Origin: CAUPWF01 sp964367685
GTDB taxonomy: Bacteria; Bacillota; Clostridia; Lachnospirales; Lachnospiraceae
DNA length: 64,000 nucleotides
Assembly (NCBI GenBank): GCA_964367685.1
Contig: CAYIYM010000008.1
Coordinates: 8,017 to 72,016 of the forward strand
Direction of reading: 5' to 3'
Shown here: positions 36,143 through 44,212 of the stretch, piece after piece
Layout: every line of letters starts with the position of its first letter
Numbering within the stretch: the first letter of the stretch is position 1
Notes under the pieces: model-generated
Database searches by the model: none
What the model was told of the DNA's origin: nothing
Seen by the model: the letters and a program-made list of their open reading frames with translations, nothing else
Made by a program: the position numbers and the translations under genes

Positions 36143-37627
36143 ATGATAAAAAAAATATTCACAAATGACATGTATGGATCTAAAGTCCGACAAAATTTAA
36201 GTTCCCTTAGACAAGAATTAAAAAACGTAAAAATAACTTCTGATATACAATACCTGTTTGAAATGGAATCTGATAATCTCATTCAATTGTTAAATCACGA
36301 AGATGCTAAGACAAGAAAAAATGTAGCGCTATTGATGGGTGATTTAGGGCTTGAGTGCTTCAAATCCCCTCTCTTTCATTCTTACTTACGTGAAGAACAG
36401 CGCTTCATCAAGAGTTCTTATCTATCAGCCTTATCATCTTTTGATTGCACAGAGTATATCGAGCCATTAAATACACAGCTCAAGGTTTTAATGTCTCAAA
36501 CACAAACTCCTGAAAATAAGAAACATATTCAAGAAGAGATTCGAGCCATTTCAAATATTATCATTCAGGAAACTGGAATTTCAATGCATACCTTTATTGG
36601 CTTTGAATACCCATTTGACTGTATTTTACTCACTAATAAACTTCATAAGCAATTGATTGAAGCCGAACTAGAAAATGGAAAAATACTTCCTTTTGCTGCT
36701 GGTGTTCGTGTAATCACAGATAATCTATCGGACATTTTAGCATTAAGAACCTATAGTGAACTTTTATTTGTTGTGCCTGGTTTAACCTCTGTTTCTTTAG
36801 ATCCAATTGAAGCAGCAAATCAAATCGCAAAATCCAATTTACTCGTATTTTTAAGTAATATACATAGCGAAAAAACTCCATTCCATTTTCGTGTGGAGTT
36901 AAAAAGTAAATTGCCATTAGACAAAAAGACTACTTTTAGCAAAAAATTTAGTAGTGAGCTGGAAAGCCTTACAAATCGTTCTCTTATTAACAGTACTTCG
37001 AATTATGAAATCGAGTTACGATTGATTGAGAACAAGCAAGGTTTCTATAGTGTTTTGCTTAAACTATACACAATAATAGATCATCGTTTTTCATACAGAA
37101 AAGAATCGATTGCCGCATCAATTCGCCCTGTAAATGCTGCCCAACTTGTAGCTCTTGCAAAAGATCATATGATTGATAATTCTAGAACATTAGATCCTTT
37201 TTGCGGTGTAGGAACCATGTTGATTGAACGCCAGAAAGTTGTCAAAGGAAACACTTCCTATGGAATAGATTTTTACGCTCCTGCAATTGAAAAGGCAAAG
37301 ATTAATACTTCTGCCGCGAATCAAATCATCCACTTCATTAACCGTAATTATTTTGAATTTACACACGAATATAAATTCGACGAAATATTTACAAACATGC
37401 CTTCTGAAACAGGTCATAAATCGCTAGAAGAAATTGAAGTTCTTTATCAAGACTTCTTTGATAAATCTCGTGAAGTTCTTGAAAAAGATGGGACTATGAT
37501 TTTGTATTCTCATAATCCTGAATTGGTAAATACATTATCATTCACAAAAAATTATGATATTATAGAAGCTTTTGAAGTAGTCAAAAAAGAAAATGCATGG
37601 CTATTTGTTTTAAAGTTCAAATATTGA
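36143..37627 (+). CDS. HEAT-repeat protein fused to a THUMP/Trm11-like RNA methyltransferase domain
   Basis: This is a 494-residue protein. Residues about 35-130 look like HEAT repeats (LLNHEDAKTRKNVALLMGDL, IKSSYLSALSSFDCTEYIEP). Residues about 240-330 include FHFRVELKSK and HRFSYRKESIAASIRPVNAAQ, the transition found in THUMP-linked UPF0020/Trm14/RlmL enzymes. The methyltransferase core has the SAM loop DPFCGVGTMLIE from residue 351. Motif IV is NMPSE at 418 instead of the usual NPPYG, so base methylation by flipping may be altered or lost. AAAAGGAG lies six bases before the ATG. It is a single gene ending in a bidirectional terminator. The target is unknown; RNA is inferred from the family. 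Confidence 0.75.
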   Translation: MIKKIFTNDMYGSKVRQNLSSLRQELKNVKITSDIQYLFEMESDNLIQLLNHEDAKTRKNVALLMGDLGLECFKSPLFHSYLREEQRFIKSSYLSALSSFDCTEYIEPLNTQLKVLMSQTQTPENKKHIQEEIRAISNIIIQETGISMHTFIGFEYPFDCILLTNKLHKQLIEAELENGKILPFAAGVRVITDNLSDILALRTYSELLFVVPGLTSVSLDPIEAANQIAKSNLLVFLSNIHSEKTPFHFRVELKSKLPLDKKTTFSKKFSSELESLTNRSLINSTSNYEIELRLIENKQGFYSVLLKLYTIIDHRFSYRKESIAASIRPVNAAQLVALAKDHMIDNSRTLDPFCGVGTMLIERQKVVKGNTSYGIDFYAPAIEKAKINTSAANQIIHFINRNYFEFTHEYKFDEIFTNMPSETGHKSLEEIEVLYQDFFDKSREVLEKDGTMILYSHNPELVNTLSFTKNYDIIEAFEVVKKENAWLFVLKFKY

Positions 37628-37637
37628 TATATCAACA

Positions 37638-37663
37638 AAAAGTGTCGCCTAGGCGACACTTTT
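37638..37663. terminator. Perfect 26-bp palindromic bidirectional terminator
   Basis: Thirteen bases pair perfectly with the next thirteen, centred on CCTAGG, with A-rich and T-rich ends. It serves the convergent methyltransferase (plus) and ABC permease (minus) genes. Confidence 0.85.
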
Positions 37664-37664
37664 C

Positions 37665-38465
37665 TTAAATTCTAAAATCTCTTTTCTTATAAACAACTAT
37701 TCCAATTAATAAAAATAATATCGTTACACCAGCTGCAATCCCTATACTTAGAAGAATGTCTTGATTCAAATCTAGTGCTCTTTCTGGTTTAAACATCTCA
37801 AATGGACTTAAATATTTTAGCCATTGAAATTCCTCCCCTACCATTGTGCTCAAAAATCCAAGAATATAGGAAAGGATTACCACTCCACTCCCTACATTAG
37901 ACCCCGAAATTTTCGTTGTGATTCCAGCGATCATTATTCCAACTGATAAGAATATAAAAGGAGTCACACTAGAAATTTTTAATATTTGTAGAATATCTAT
38001 CAATACGAACGTCTCTCCTCCATTGACCATGCCACAAATAAGTACTGAAACAGCCGCGGCTAGTACAACAACTAAAACCGCAATAAAGGATGTTACTAGC
38101 TTCGATACATAGATTTCTACTCTGCTTATTTCTAAAGAATATAAAAATTCTATAGTTTTATTCTTTTCTTCTTTTGTAATAATATTAGCAGCAAATATTG
38201 TTGCAAATATACTAATTGCAATTAGTATCAAATTGTAAATCATTCCAAAATAAACTACGTAATTATTTAACTCTGTAAAATCATTTACACCTACAAATTG
38301 CATTAATTCTTGCGGCATCGCTTCCATTTTAATTTGTGCCATATCCTTAACGGATGGAAAAAGAATCATATACAAAAACATGATGCCAAATATTGCTATT
38401 CCCCAACCTAATATTTGGTTTTTATTCGTTTTCAAATTGAACCTTGTCAACTTCAAAATATTCAT
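37665..38465 (-). CDS. ABC transporter permease (ABC-2 type)
   Basis: This is a 266-residue membrane subunit with six hydrophobic segments and the conserved order of an ABC-2 permease: an early large outer loop (MEAMPQELMQFVGVNDF), then FAANIITKEEKNKTIEFLYSL, the hallmark cytoplasmic segment, then four further helices. The ATG directly follows the TAA of the ATPase gene, and GGGAGG lies inside the end of that gene. Together they form a two-component exporter; the substrate is unknown, though antibiotic or sodium efflux is common in this family. Confidence 0.88.
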   Translation of the reverse strand: MNILKLTRFNLKTNKNQILGWGIAIFGIMFLYMILFPSVKDMAQIKMEAMPQELMQFVGVNDFTELNNYVVYFGMIYNLILIAISIFATIFAANIITKEEKNKTIEFLYSLEISRVEIYVSKLVTSFIAVLVVVLAAAVSVLICGMVNGGETFVLIDILQILKISSVTPFIFLSVGIMIAGITTKISGSNVGSGVVILSYILGFLSTMVGEEFQWLKYLSPFEMFKPERALDLNQDILLSIGIAAGVTILFLLIGIVVYKKRDFRI

Positions 38466-39293
38466 TTACATGTCCTCCCTGTAATATTTTATAAATTCTT
38501 CTTCCACTGATTTGGTTCGAATTTCAATATGCTTAATGTCAATTTTCGACAATTCCTTTATTAACTTATTCACGCTACCACGATGTTCAAATTTTGTTTC
38601 CTCATCATTCACGTTTGTATACGTCACTACATATACTTTTTCCAATTTACTATCCTTTAAATTAATATCCTCTATAATAATTCCATCTTTAATAATAATA
38701 GCTCTATCACAGTATTTTTCAACTTCAGCTAAATTATGACTCGATAAAAACACTGTGGCTCCAGCTTCATTTTTCTTCTTTATCAATTCAAAAAACTTTT
38801 CTTGCATCAACGGGTCCAAGCCATTTGTTGGCTCATCAAGTATCAATACATTTGAATTCTTTAACATTGCTTGAATAATAGATACTTTTTTTCGATTACC
38901 TAGGCTTAATTCAGAAATTTTCTTTGTCATATCTAATTCAAAATATGTAGACAATTCTTCAGCAGTTTGCCATCCATAGTCCGAAAATTTCAAACATAGT
39001 TTAAAGATATCTTTTCCCGTGGTATTTTGATGAAACATCGCATCGGATGGCATATAACTCGCAATCCTCCGGATTTCTTTTCCGTTTTTTATGCTATCGA
39101 ACCCATCAATTTCGCATACTCCTTCTGTCGGACTAATAAAGTTCATTAAAGCTCGTATTGTTGTGCTTTTTCCTGCTCCATTTTTTCCTACAAATCCAAC
39201 AATTTCTCCTTGTTTCACTTCAAAATTAATTTTGTTGACTGCCGTATTTTTTCCATATTTTTTTGTAAAATTACTTACTTTAATTTTAGACAT
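38466..39293 (-). CDS. ABC transporter ATP-binding protein
   Basis: This is the ATPase partner of the permease that follows it. Walker A is GKNGAGKST, the signature is the degenerate LSLGNRKKVS, and Walker B is LILDEPTNGLDP. A C-terminal extension after the core (residues about 215-275) is typical of exporter ATPases. The ATG at 39293 (MSKIKVSNF) lies four bases after GGAGGAG; an upstream in-frame TTG overlaps that site and is rejected. There is a gap of 80 bases from clpB upstream in transcription order. Confidence 0.9.
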   Translation of the reverse strand: MSKIKVSNFTKKYGKNTAVNKINFEVKQGEIVGFVGKNGAGKSTTIRALMNFISPTEGVCEIDGFDSIKNGKEIRRIASYMPSDAMFHQNTTGKDIFKLCLKFSDYGWQTAEELSTYFELDMTKKISELSLGNRKKVSIIQAMLKNSNVLILDEPTNGLDPLMQEKFFELIKKKNEAGATVFLSSHNLAEVEKYCDRAIIIKDGIIIEDINLKDSKLEKVYVVTYTNVNDEETKFEHRGSVNKLIKELSKIDIKHIEIRTKSVEEEFIKYYREDM

Positions 39294-39373
39294 ACGCTCC
39301 TCCAATAAAAAATGATAGAATACACTCTATCTTTTATAGAACATATTCTATCATATTATTCAATACATTTGGA

Positions 39374-41962
39374 TTATTTCTTTAATGCTTCTCCAATTAA
39401 TTTCTCACCCTGCAAGTCAATGATAATCTTAGAATTCAATTCCAAGTCACCTGTTAAAATCATTCTTGCAACTAGTGTTTCAACATGTTTTTGTAAATAT
39501 CGCTTGAGAGGCCTTGCACCATAGTGAGGATCATATCCACGTTCAACTATATAGTCTTTTGCTTTATCTGTTAATTCTATTTCCAAATCTCTGTCAGCCA
39601 AGCGATTATTAATATCCGAAACTAACAACGTAATAATAGATTGAATATCTGCCTTGGTTAGTGGCTTAAATACAATAGTTTCATCTAAGCGATTTAAAAA
39701 TTCAGGTCTGAAGTGATTTTTAAGTTCATTTAATACATATGTTTCTAATTCTGCACTAATGACGCCATTCTTATCCATCCCCTCGAGTAAGTAATGTGAT
39801 CCAATGTTTGATGTCAAGATAATAATGGTATTTTTAAAATCAATTGTACGCCCCTGTGAATCAGTAATTCGACCATCATCTAATACTTGCAATAATACAT
39901 TAAATACATCCGGGTGTGCCTTCTCTATTTCATCAAATAAAACAACCGAATATGGTTTTCTTCGCACTGCTTCTGTTAATTGTCCACCTTCGTCATACCC
40001 TACATAGCCTGGAGGTGCTCCTATTAATCGGGACACTGAATATTTTTCCATGTACTCACTCATATCTAAACGCACAATATTCGATTCATTATCAAATAGA
40101 TTTTCTGCTAAGGCTTTGGCAAGTTCTGTTTTCCCCACACCTGTTGGTCCTAGGAAAATAAATGTTCCAATTGGTTTACTTGGATCCTTAATTCCAGCTT
40201 TTGAACGAATGATAGCTTCTGTTATTTTTTGTACACCCTCTTCTTGACCAATAACGCGTTTATGTAACTCCTTATCGAGCTGTAGTGTCTTTTCGCGCTC
40301 GCTTTCATTCAACTTTGCGATTGGAATCCCCGTCCATCTAGATACAATTTTTGCAATGTCATCTTCTGTTACATTTTCATGCACTAATGTCAATTTGCGT
40401 TCACTTATTTGCAGTTCTTCTATTGCTAATTGCTCCTCTAATTTAGGTAATAGTCCATATTGTAGTTGTGCTGCTTTTTCCAAATCATAATCGCGCTTTG
40501 CAATTTTTATATCATTATTCACATGCTCTATTTCTTCACGTAATTTTTGCACTTGCTCTAATGCACTTCGTTCATTATCCCAAGTAGCTTTTTGTATATT
40601 AAATACATCCTTTAATTCACCTAACTCTCGTTGCAAAACTTTTAATCGTTCTTTACTTAATCGATCACTCTCACGCTTCAGTGCTGCTTCTTCAATTTCT
40701 AATTGCATTACTCGCCTTTTTAATTCATCTAATTCTGTTGGCATAGAATCTAGTTCTGTTTTAATCAAAGCACAGGATTCATCTATTAAATCAATTGCCT
40801 TGTCTGGAAGAAATCGTTCTGTAATATAACGACTTGATAATACTGCTGCCGAAACCAAAGCACTATCAGAGATTTTAACTCCATGAAACACTTCATATCG
40901 CTCCTTCAATCCACGAAGGATAGATATTGCATCCTCTATCGAAGGCTCATCTACCATTACAGGTTGAAATCGGCGTTCTAATGCAGCATCTTTTTCTATA
41001 TATGATCGATATTCATCTAAAGTAGTAGCTCCAATGCAGTGTAATTCTCCTCTAGCAAGCATTGGTTTTAACATGTTCCCCGCATCCATAGCCCCTTCTG
41101 TTTTCCCCGCACCCACAATTGTATGTAGTTCATCAATAAATAAAATAATTTCGCCTTCGCTACCTTTGACTTCTTCTAGCACAGCCTTTAAGCGTTCTTC
41201 AAATTCACCACGATATTTTGCTCCTGCTACAAGTGCACCCATATCTAACGAAAAAATTTTCTTATCTTTTAACCCTTCAGGAACATCTCCTTGTACAATT
41301 CTTTGTGCTAGCCCTTCTACTGCAGCAGTTTTACCAACCCCGGGTTCACCAATTAGCACGGGATTATTTTTTGTTTTTCGAGAAAGAATTCTAATTACAT
41401 TTCTTATTTCCGCATCCCGCCCAATGACAGGATCTAATTTCTGCTTTCTAGCTCTTTCTACTAAGTCATGGCCATATTTACTCAAAGTATCATATGTAGC
41501 TTCCGGATTATCCGAAGTAACATTCTGATTTCCTCTTACAGTCATAAGTACAGATAAAAACCTCTCTCTAGTAATTCCGAATTCTTTAAAAATCGACCTT
41601 ACTTCTTTGTTCGAATTCTTCAACAATGCAAGAAAAAGATGTTCCACTGAAATATATTCATCTCCCATGTGTTTTGCTTCATCTTCTGCATTTATTAGAC
41701 ATTTATTCAATTCTTTCCCAATAAACAAATTCCCACCTTGTACTTTTACTCTTTTTTCTACACTTTCTAATGCACGTCTTTCGAAGTTAATAGTATCAAT
41801 GCCCATCTTTTCTATTAATCTTAAAACTAGGCTATCATCTAGTGTAAGTAATGCCACTAGTAGATGCTCTTGTTCAATTTCCTGATTTCCATATTCATTT
41901 GCTATTTTTTCACATCCATTTACCGCTTGAATGGAATTTTTTGTAAATTTACTAATATTCAT
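39374..41962 (-). CDS. clpB: ATP-dependent chaperone ClpB
   Basis: ClpB is a hexameric AAA+ disaggregase that works with DnaK to rescue aggregated proteins after heat stress. The N-terminal Clp domain comes first, then AAA-1 with GEPGVGKTA and ILFIDELHT, a long coiled-coil middle domain (residues about 400-525, with ELDELKRRVMQLEIEEAAL), then AAA-2 with GPTGVGKTE and VLFDEIEKAHPDV, and the D2-small domain. At 862 residues it is full length; the middle domain separates it from ClpC/ClpA. GGAGG lies nine bases before the ATG. A CIRCE element upstream places it under HrcA. Confidence 0.97.
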   Translation of the reverse strand: MNISKFTKNSIQAVNGCEKIANEYGNQEIEQEHLLVALLTLDDSLVLRLIEKMGIDTINFERRALESVEKRVKVQGGNLFIGKELNKCLINAEDEAKHMGDEYISVEHLFLALLKNSNKEVRSIFKEFGITRERFLSVLMTVRGNQNVTSDNPEATYDTLSKYGHDLVERARKQKLDPVIGRDAEIRNVIRILSRKTKNNPVLIGEPGVGKTAAVEGLAQRIVQGDVPEGLKDKKIFSLDMGALVAGAKYRGEFEERLKAVLEEVKGSEGEIILFIDELHTIVGAGKTEGAMDAGNMLKPMLARGELHCIGATTLDEYRSYIEKDAALERRFQPVMVDEPSIEDAISILRGLKERYEVFHGVKISDSALVSAAVLSSRYITERFLPDKAIDLIDESCALIKTELDSMPTELDELKRRVMQLEIEEAALKRESDRLSKERLKVLQRELGELKDVFNIQKATWDNERSALEQVQKLREEIEHVNNDIKIAKRDYDLEKAAQLQYGLLPKLEEQLAIEELQISERKLTLVHENVTEDDIAKIVSRWTGIPIAKLNESEREKTLQLDKELHKRVIGQEEGVQKITEAIIRSKAGIKDPSKPIGTFIFLGPTGVGKTELAKALAENLFDNESNIVRLDMSEYMEKYSVSRLIGAPPGYVGYDEGGQLTEAVRRKPYSVVLFDEIEKAHPDVFNVLLQVLDDGRITDSQGRTIDFKNTIIILTSNIGSHYLLEGMDKNGVISAELETYVLNELKNHFRPEFLNRLDETIVFKPLTKADIQSIITLLVSDINNRLADRDLEIELTDKAKDYIVERGYDPHYGARPLKRYLQKHVETLVARMILTGDLELNSKIIIDLQGEKLIGEALKK

Positions 41963-42003
41963 GCTCCATCCTCCTAATTAAATTATCTTTCTTTTACAAA
42001 TTT

Positions 42004-42032
42004 AATATATTACTTTTTGTTAGCACTGTCAA
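42004..42032 (-). promoter_or_regulatory. Promoter of clpB
   Basis: On the minus strand TTGACA (42027-42032), 17 bases, TATATT (42004-42009). The perfect -35 box lies inside the CIRCE operator. Confidence 0.88.
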
Positions 42033-42046
42033 TCAGTGAGTGCTAA
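42020..42046. promoter_or_regulatory. CIRCE operator (HrcA binding site) of clpB
   Basis: TTAGCACTG, nine bases, GAGTGCTAA: one mismatch to the consensus TTAGCACTC-N9-GAGTGCTAA. It overlaps the -35 box, so HrcA would block initiation until heat stress. Confidence 0.95.
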
Positions 42047-42071
42047 TTTATGTTTTAATTAAGAATTATAT

Positions 42072-42110
42072 AAAAAAAGAGACAAAATAGACCCTCATCT
42101 ACTCTGTCTC
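42072..42110 (-). terminator. Terminator of the kinase-ECF-radical SAM operon
   Basis: A 13-pair stem (two G-T pairs) beginning GAGACAGAG closes a six-base loop and is followed by seven T, ten bases after the radical SAM stop. Confidence 0.9.
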
Positions 42111-42120
42111 ACATTAATAT

Positions 42121-42714
42121 CTAACTAAATGTACGTACTCTGAACTTCACTCCTATGGATTCTGCAACTGCTCTACTTTTTTCAATTGCCTCTTCTCCAA
42201 TAACATCTACTACAGTTAGTACAACTTCTGGAACATATTGTTTTACTGTCTTAGCAAATTTCAACATTTCATCAAAAGATTGTATCCCAAACTTAGGCTT
42301 GGTAACTTCGTAATAAGTACGAGAATCATATCCATTTAAACTAATTGATATGACATCAAATTTCGAAAATTTTTCTTCTACATCCTTTTTGTAAATTAAA
42401 TTTGCCAGTCCATTTGTATCAATTCGTATCTGAATATCACTATAACTTCGAATATAGTCAATAACTTGATTAATATCATCTATCCTTTCACTTGGTTCTC
42501 CATAACCACAAAATACAACCTCTGAATAATCACTTAGCGACTTCTTTTTCAACTCATTGCAGATTTCTTCTACTGTGGGCTCTCTTTCTAGCCATAGGTA
42601 GTCCCCTTCATTTATTCCATCCTTATGATTGCGAATACAGAACGTACACGCACATGGGCATCGATTTGTTGTATTTACATAAAGTCCATTTCCTACTGTA
42701 TATAATATTGTCAT
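42121..42714 (-). CDS. Radical SAM protein, TatD-linked family
   Basis: This is a 197-residue radical SAM protein. TNRCPCACTFCIR (near residue 15) is the CX3CX2C motif for the 4Fe-4S cluster, VVFCGYGEPSE is the glycine-rich SAM-binding strand, and IRIDTNGLANL and DVISISLNGYDSRTY are further barrel strands. It lacks a C-terminal extension, so it is one of the shortest of the superfamily. I know the family as the TatD-associated radical SAM group, often next to or fused with tatD; here it instead ends a vitamin-B6-type operon. The start overlaps the ECF gene stop in an ATGA arrangement. The reaction is unknown. Confidence 0.85.
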   Translation of the reverse strand: MTILYTVGNGLYVNTTNRCPCACTFCIRNHKDGINEGDYLWLEREPTVEEICNELKKKSLSDYSEVVFCGYGEPSERIDDINQVIDYIRSYSDIQIRIDTNGLANLIYKKDVEEKFSKFDVISISLNGYDSRTYYEVTKPKFGIQSFDEMLKFAKTVKQYVPEVVLTVVDVIGEEAIEKSRAVAESIGVKFRVRTFS

Positions 42715-43205
42715 CTTAATATTACTCCTTTTACATTCTTGTCAATTGCAGTACCGATAATAATAAAACAAATAATGCTTCCAATTGGTTGAATCAATCC
42801 TGTTGGCACACTCATAATAGCTACTCTTGGGTCTCCAAATAGAATAATCTCTGCAATCAGATATCCAATCGTCCCTAACAGTCCTGATAATATGGCTGTA
42901 AGTATGTTTCTTTTTGTAACTATTTTATCTTGCTTTTTTACAAACATGAAGGCCATTATAGGTTTGATAATCATAGTTGGTATCACCCAAATCATTGCTC
43001 CCGTTGAAATATCTGCAAGTGACGCACCAATCAACGCTGCCGCCGCTGCATATTTTGTAGGCAATATACAAGCTGCTAAAAAAATAAATGTATCTCCTAA
43101 ATGTATGTATCCCACTCCTGTTGGAATATGCATAAGATATGCCGTAGCAAGGAAAATCAATCCTGCAAAAATACTACTATAAGTTAAATATCTTACCTTA
43201 TTCAT
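42711..43205 (-). CDS. ECF transporter S component, probable vitamin B6 specificity
   Basis: This is a 164-residue membrane protein with about six helices. YSSIFAGLIFLATAYL with IPTGVGYIHLGDTFIFLAA is the conserved start of ECF substrate-binding (S) subunits, and AAAALIGASLADISTG and PTMIIKPIMAFMF follow. S components need a shared EcfAA'T module, which is not in this window. The gene overlaps the kinase gene by eight bases upstream and the radical SAM gene by four downstream. Co-transcription with a pyridoxal-type kinase suggests pyridoxine or a related B6 vitamer as substrate; this is inference from context. Confidence 0.8.
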   Translation of the reverse strand: MNKVRYLTYSSIFAGLIFLATAYLMHIPTGVGYIHLGDTFIFLAACILPTKYAAAAALIGASLADISTGAMIWVIPTMIIKPIMAFMFVKKQDKIVTKRNILTAILSGLLGTIGYLIAEIILFGDPRVAIMSVPTGLIQPIGSIICFIIIGTAIDKNVKGVILR

Positions 43206-44019
43206 ATATCATCGCTCCTCTCAATAAATCCATATATTTGTAAAGATGAATGCCATCTAATGTATTTTTCGTTTTTTCAAATGTATAGGACGCACTTAAA
43301 TAAATATATTCTGATGCTAGTTCTACAGCTCGAATAATTGGTATATTATGCATGAGTAGTGCAATCACGCAACTCGCAAACACATCTCCGGTTCCTGCAA
43401 AAGATGCATAATTATAAGGCATGCAAACTACTTGATGAATGCCTTCCTTATAAATAAAATTAGAAACAGTTTGCTTATTCACAATTCCTGTAATAATTAC
43501 TATCTTCGCCCCAATTTCTACAATTTTACTCGCAATTTCTTTAAGTTCAAATTGAGAAAAACTCTCTTTATAAGGTGTATTTGTCAATATGCATGCTTCT
43601 GTAATATTGGGTGTTACTAAATCGGCTTTTGATACTAAAATTCGCATCTTATCACATAATTCTTGCGTATATGTTTCGTACATTTTCCCATTGTCAGCCA
43701 TTACTGGATCAATAACAACAAATTCGCTGTGAAATTCATCTATCAGGTCATTGATTAAATTTATTTGTTCTACACTAGATAAAAAACCAGAATAAATACA
43801 ATCAAACTTCGGACATACAAGTCTAAGTTTATTCTTATATTCTATGAAATGCTTGGTAAAATCGTAAAATGAATAATATTCATATCCTGTATGCGCCGAA
43901 AGTATTGCCGTCGGAAAACAACACGGGTCTACACCCAAGGCCGACATCAATGCAATATTCACTTTTAAAGATGAATTAGAAAACCCTGACAAATCATTGA
44001 TACATAATACTTTCTTCAT
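43198..44019 (-). CDS. Pyridoxamine/pyridoxal kinase family protein (ribokinase superfamily)
   Basis: This is a 273-residue kinase that likely phosphorylates pyridoxal, pyridoxine or pyridoxamine in B6 salvage. LCINDLSGFSNSSLKVNIALMS is the PdxY-type N-terminus where substrate binds, FVVIDPVMADNGKMY is the central strand-loop, LVTPNITEACILT the next, and YASFAGTGDVFASCVIALL contains the GTGD anion hole with catalytic Asp. AGGGG lies seven bases before the ATG. It is first in an operon with an ECF S component and a radical SAM protein. Thiamin-type HMP kinases share the fold, but the N-terminal motif favours PdxY. Confidence 0.87.
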   Translation of the reverse strand: MKKVLCINDLSGFSNSSLKVNIALMSALGVDPCCFPTAILSAHTGYEYYSFYDFTKHFIEYKNKLRLVCPKFDCIYSGFLSSVEQINLINDLIDEFHSEFVVIDPVMADNGKMYETYTQELCDKMRILVSKADLVTPNITEACILTNTPYKESFSQFELKEIASKIVEIGAKIVIITGIVNKQTVSNFIYKEGIHQVVCMPYNYASFAGTGDVFASCVIALLMHNIPIIRAVELASEYIYLSASYTFEKTKNTLDGIHLYKYMDLLRGAMIYE

Positions 44020-44170
44020 TCTATACCCCTAAACTTCATATATTTTTATAACTTCTCTATTTTAACAGATTATTTAGAATCTGTCTTTATCTGATTTCAT
44101 AAATTTTCCTCTTGCAAATTCCAATTTTTATCATTTTTGTGCATTTTACTCCCCTTTACAAGACAATGTA

Positions 44171-44179
44171 TGATAAAAT
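44171..44179 (+). promoter_or_regulatory. Putative extended -10 promoter of the oligopeptidase operon
   Basis: TGATAAAAT with TAAAAT at 44174-44179, 34 bases before the start codon. The -35 region is poor. Confidence 0.4.
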
Positions 44180-44212
44180 ATATCCATTATATTAAATACA
44201 AGGAGATATGTT

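Noticed and set aside
41034..41528. A 164-codon open frame on the plus strand opposite clpB
   Set aside because: Antisense to the conserved AAA-1 domain of ClpB; Ser/Pro-rich product typical of a shadow frame.
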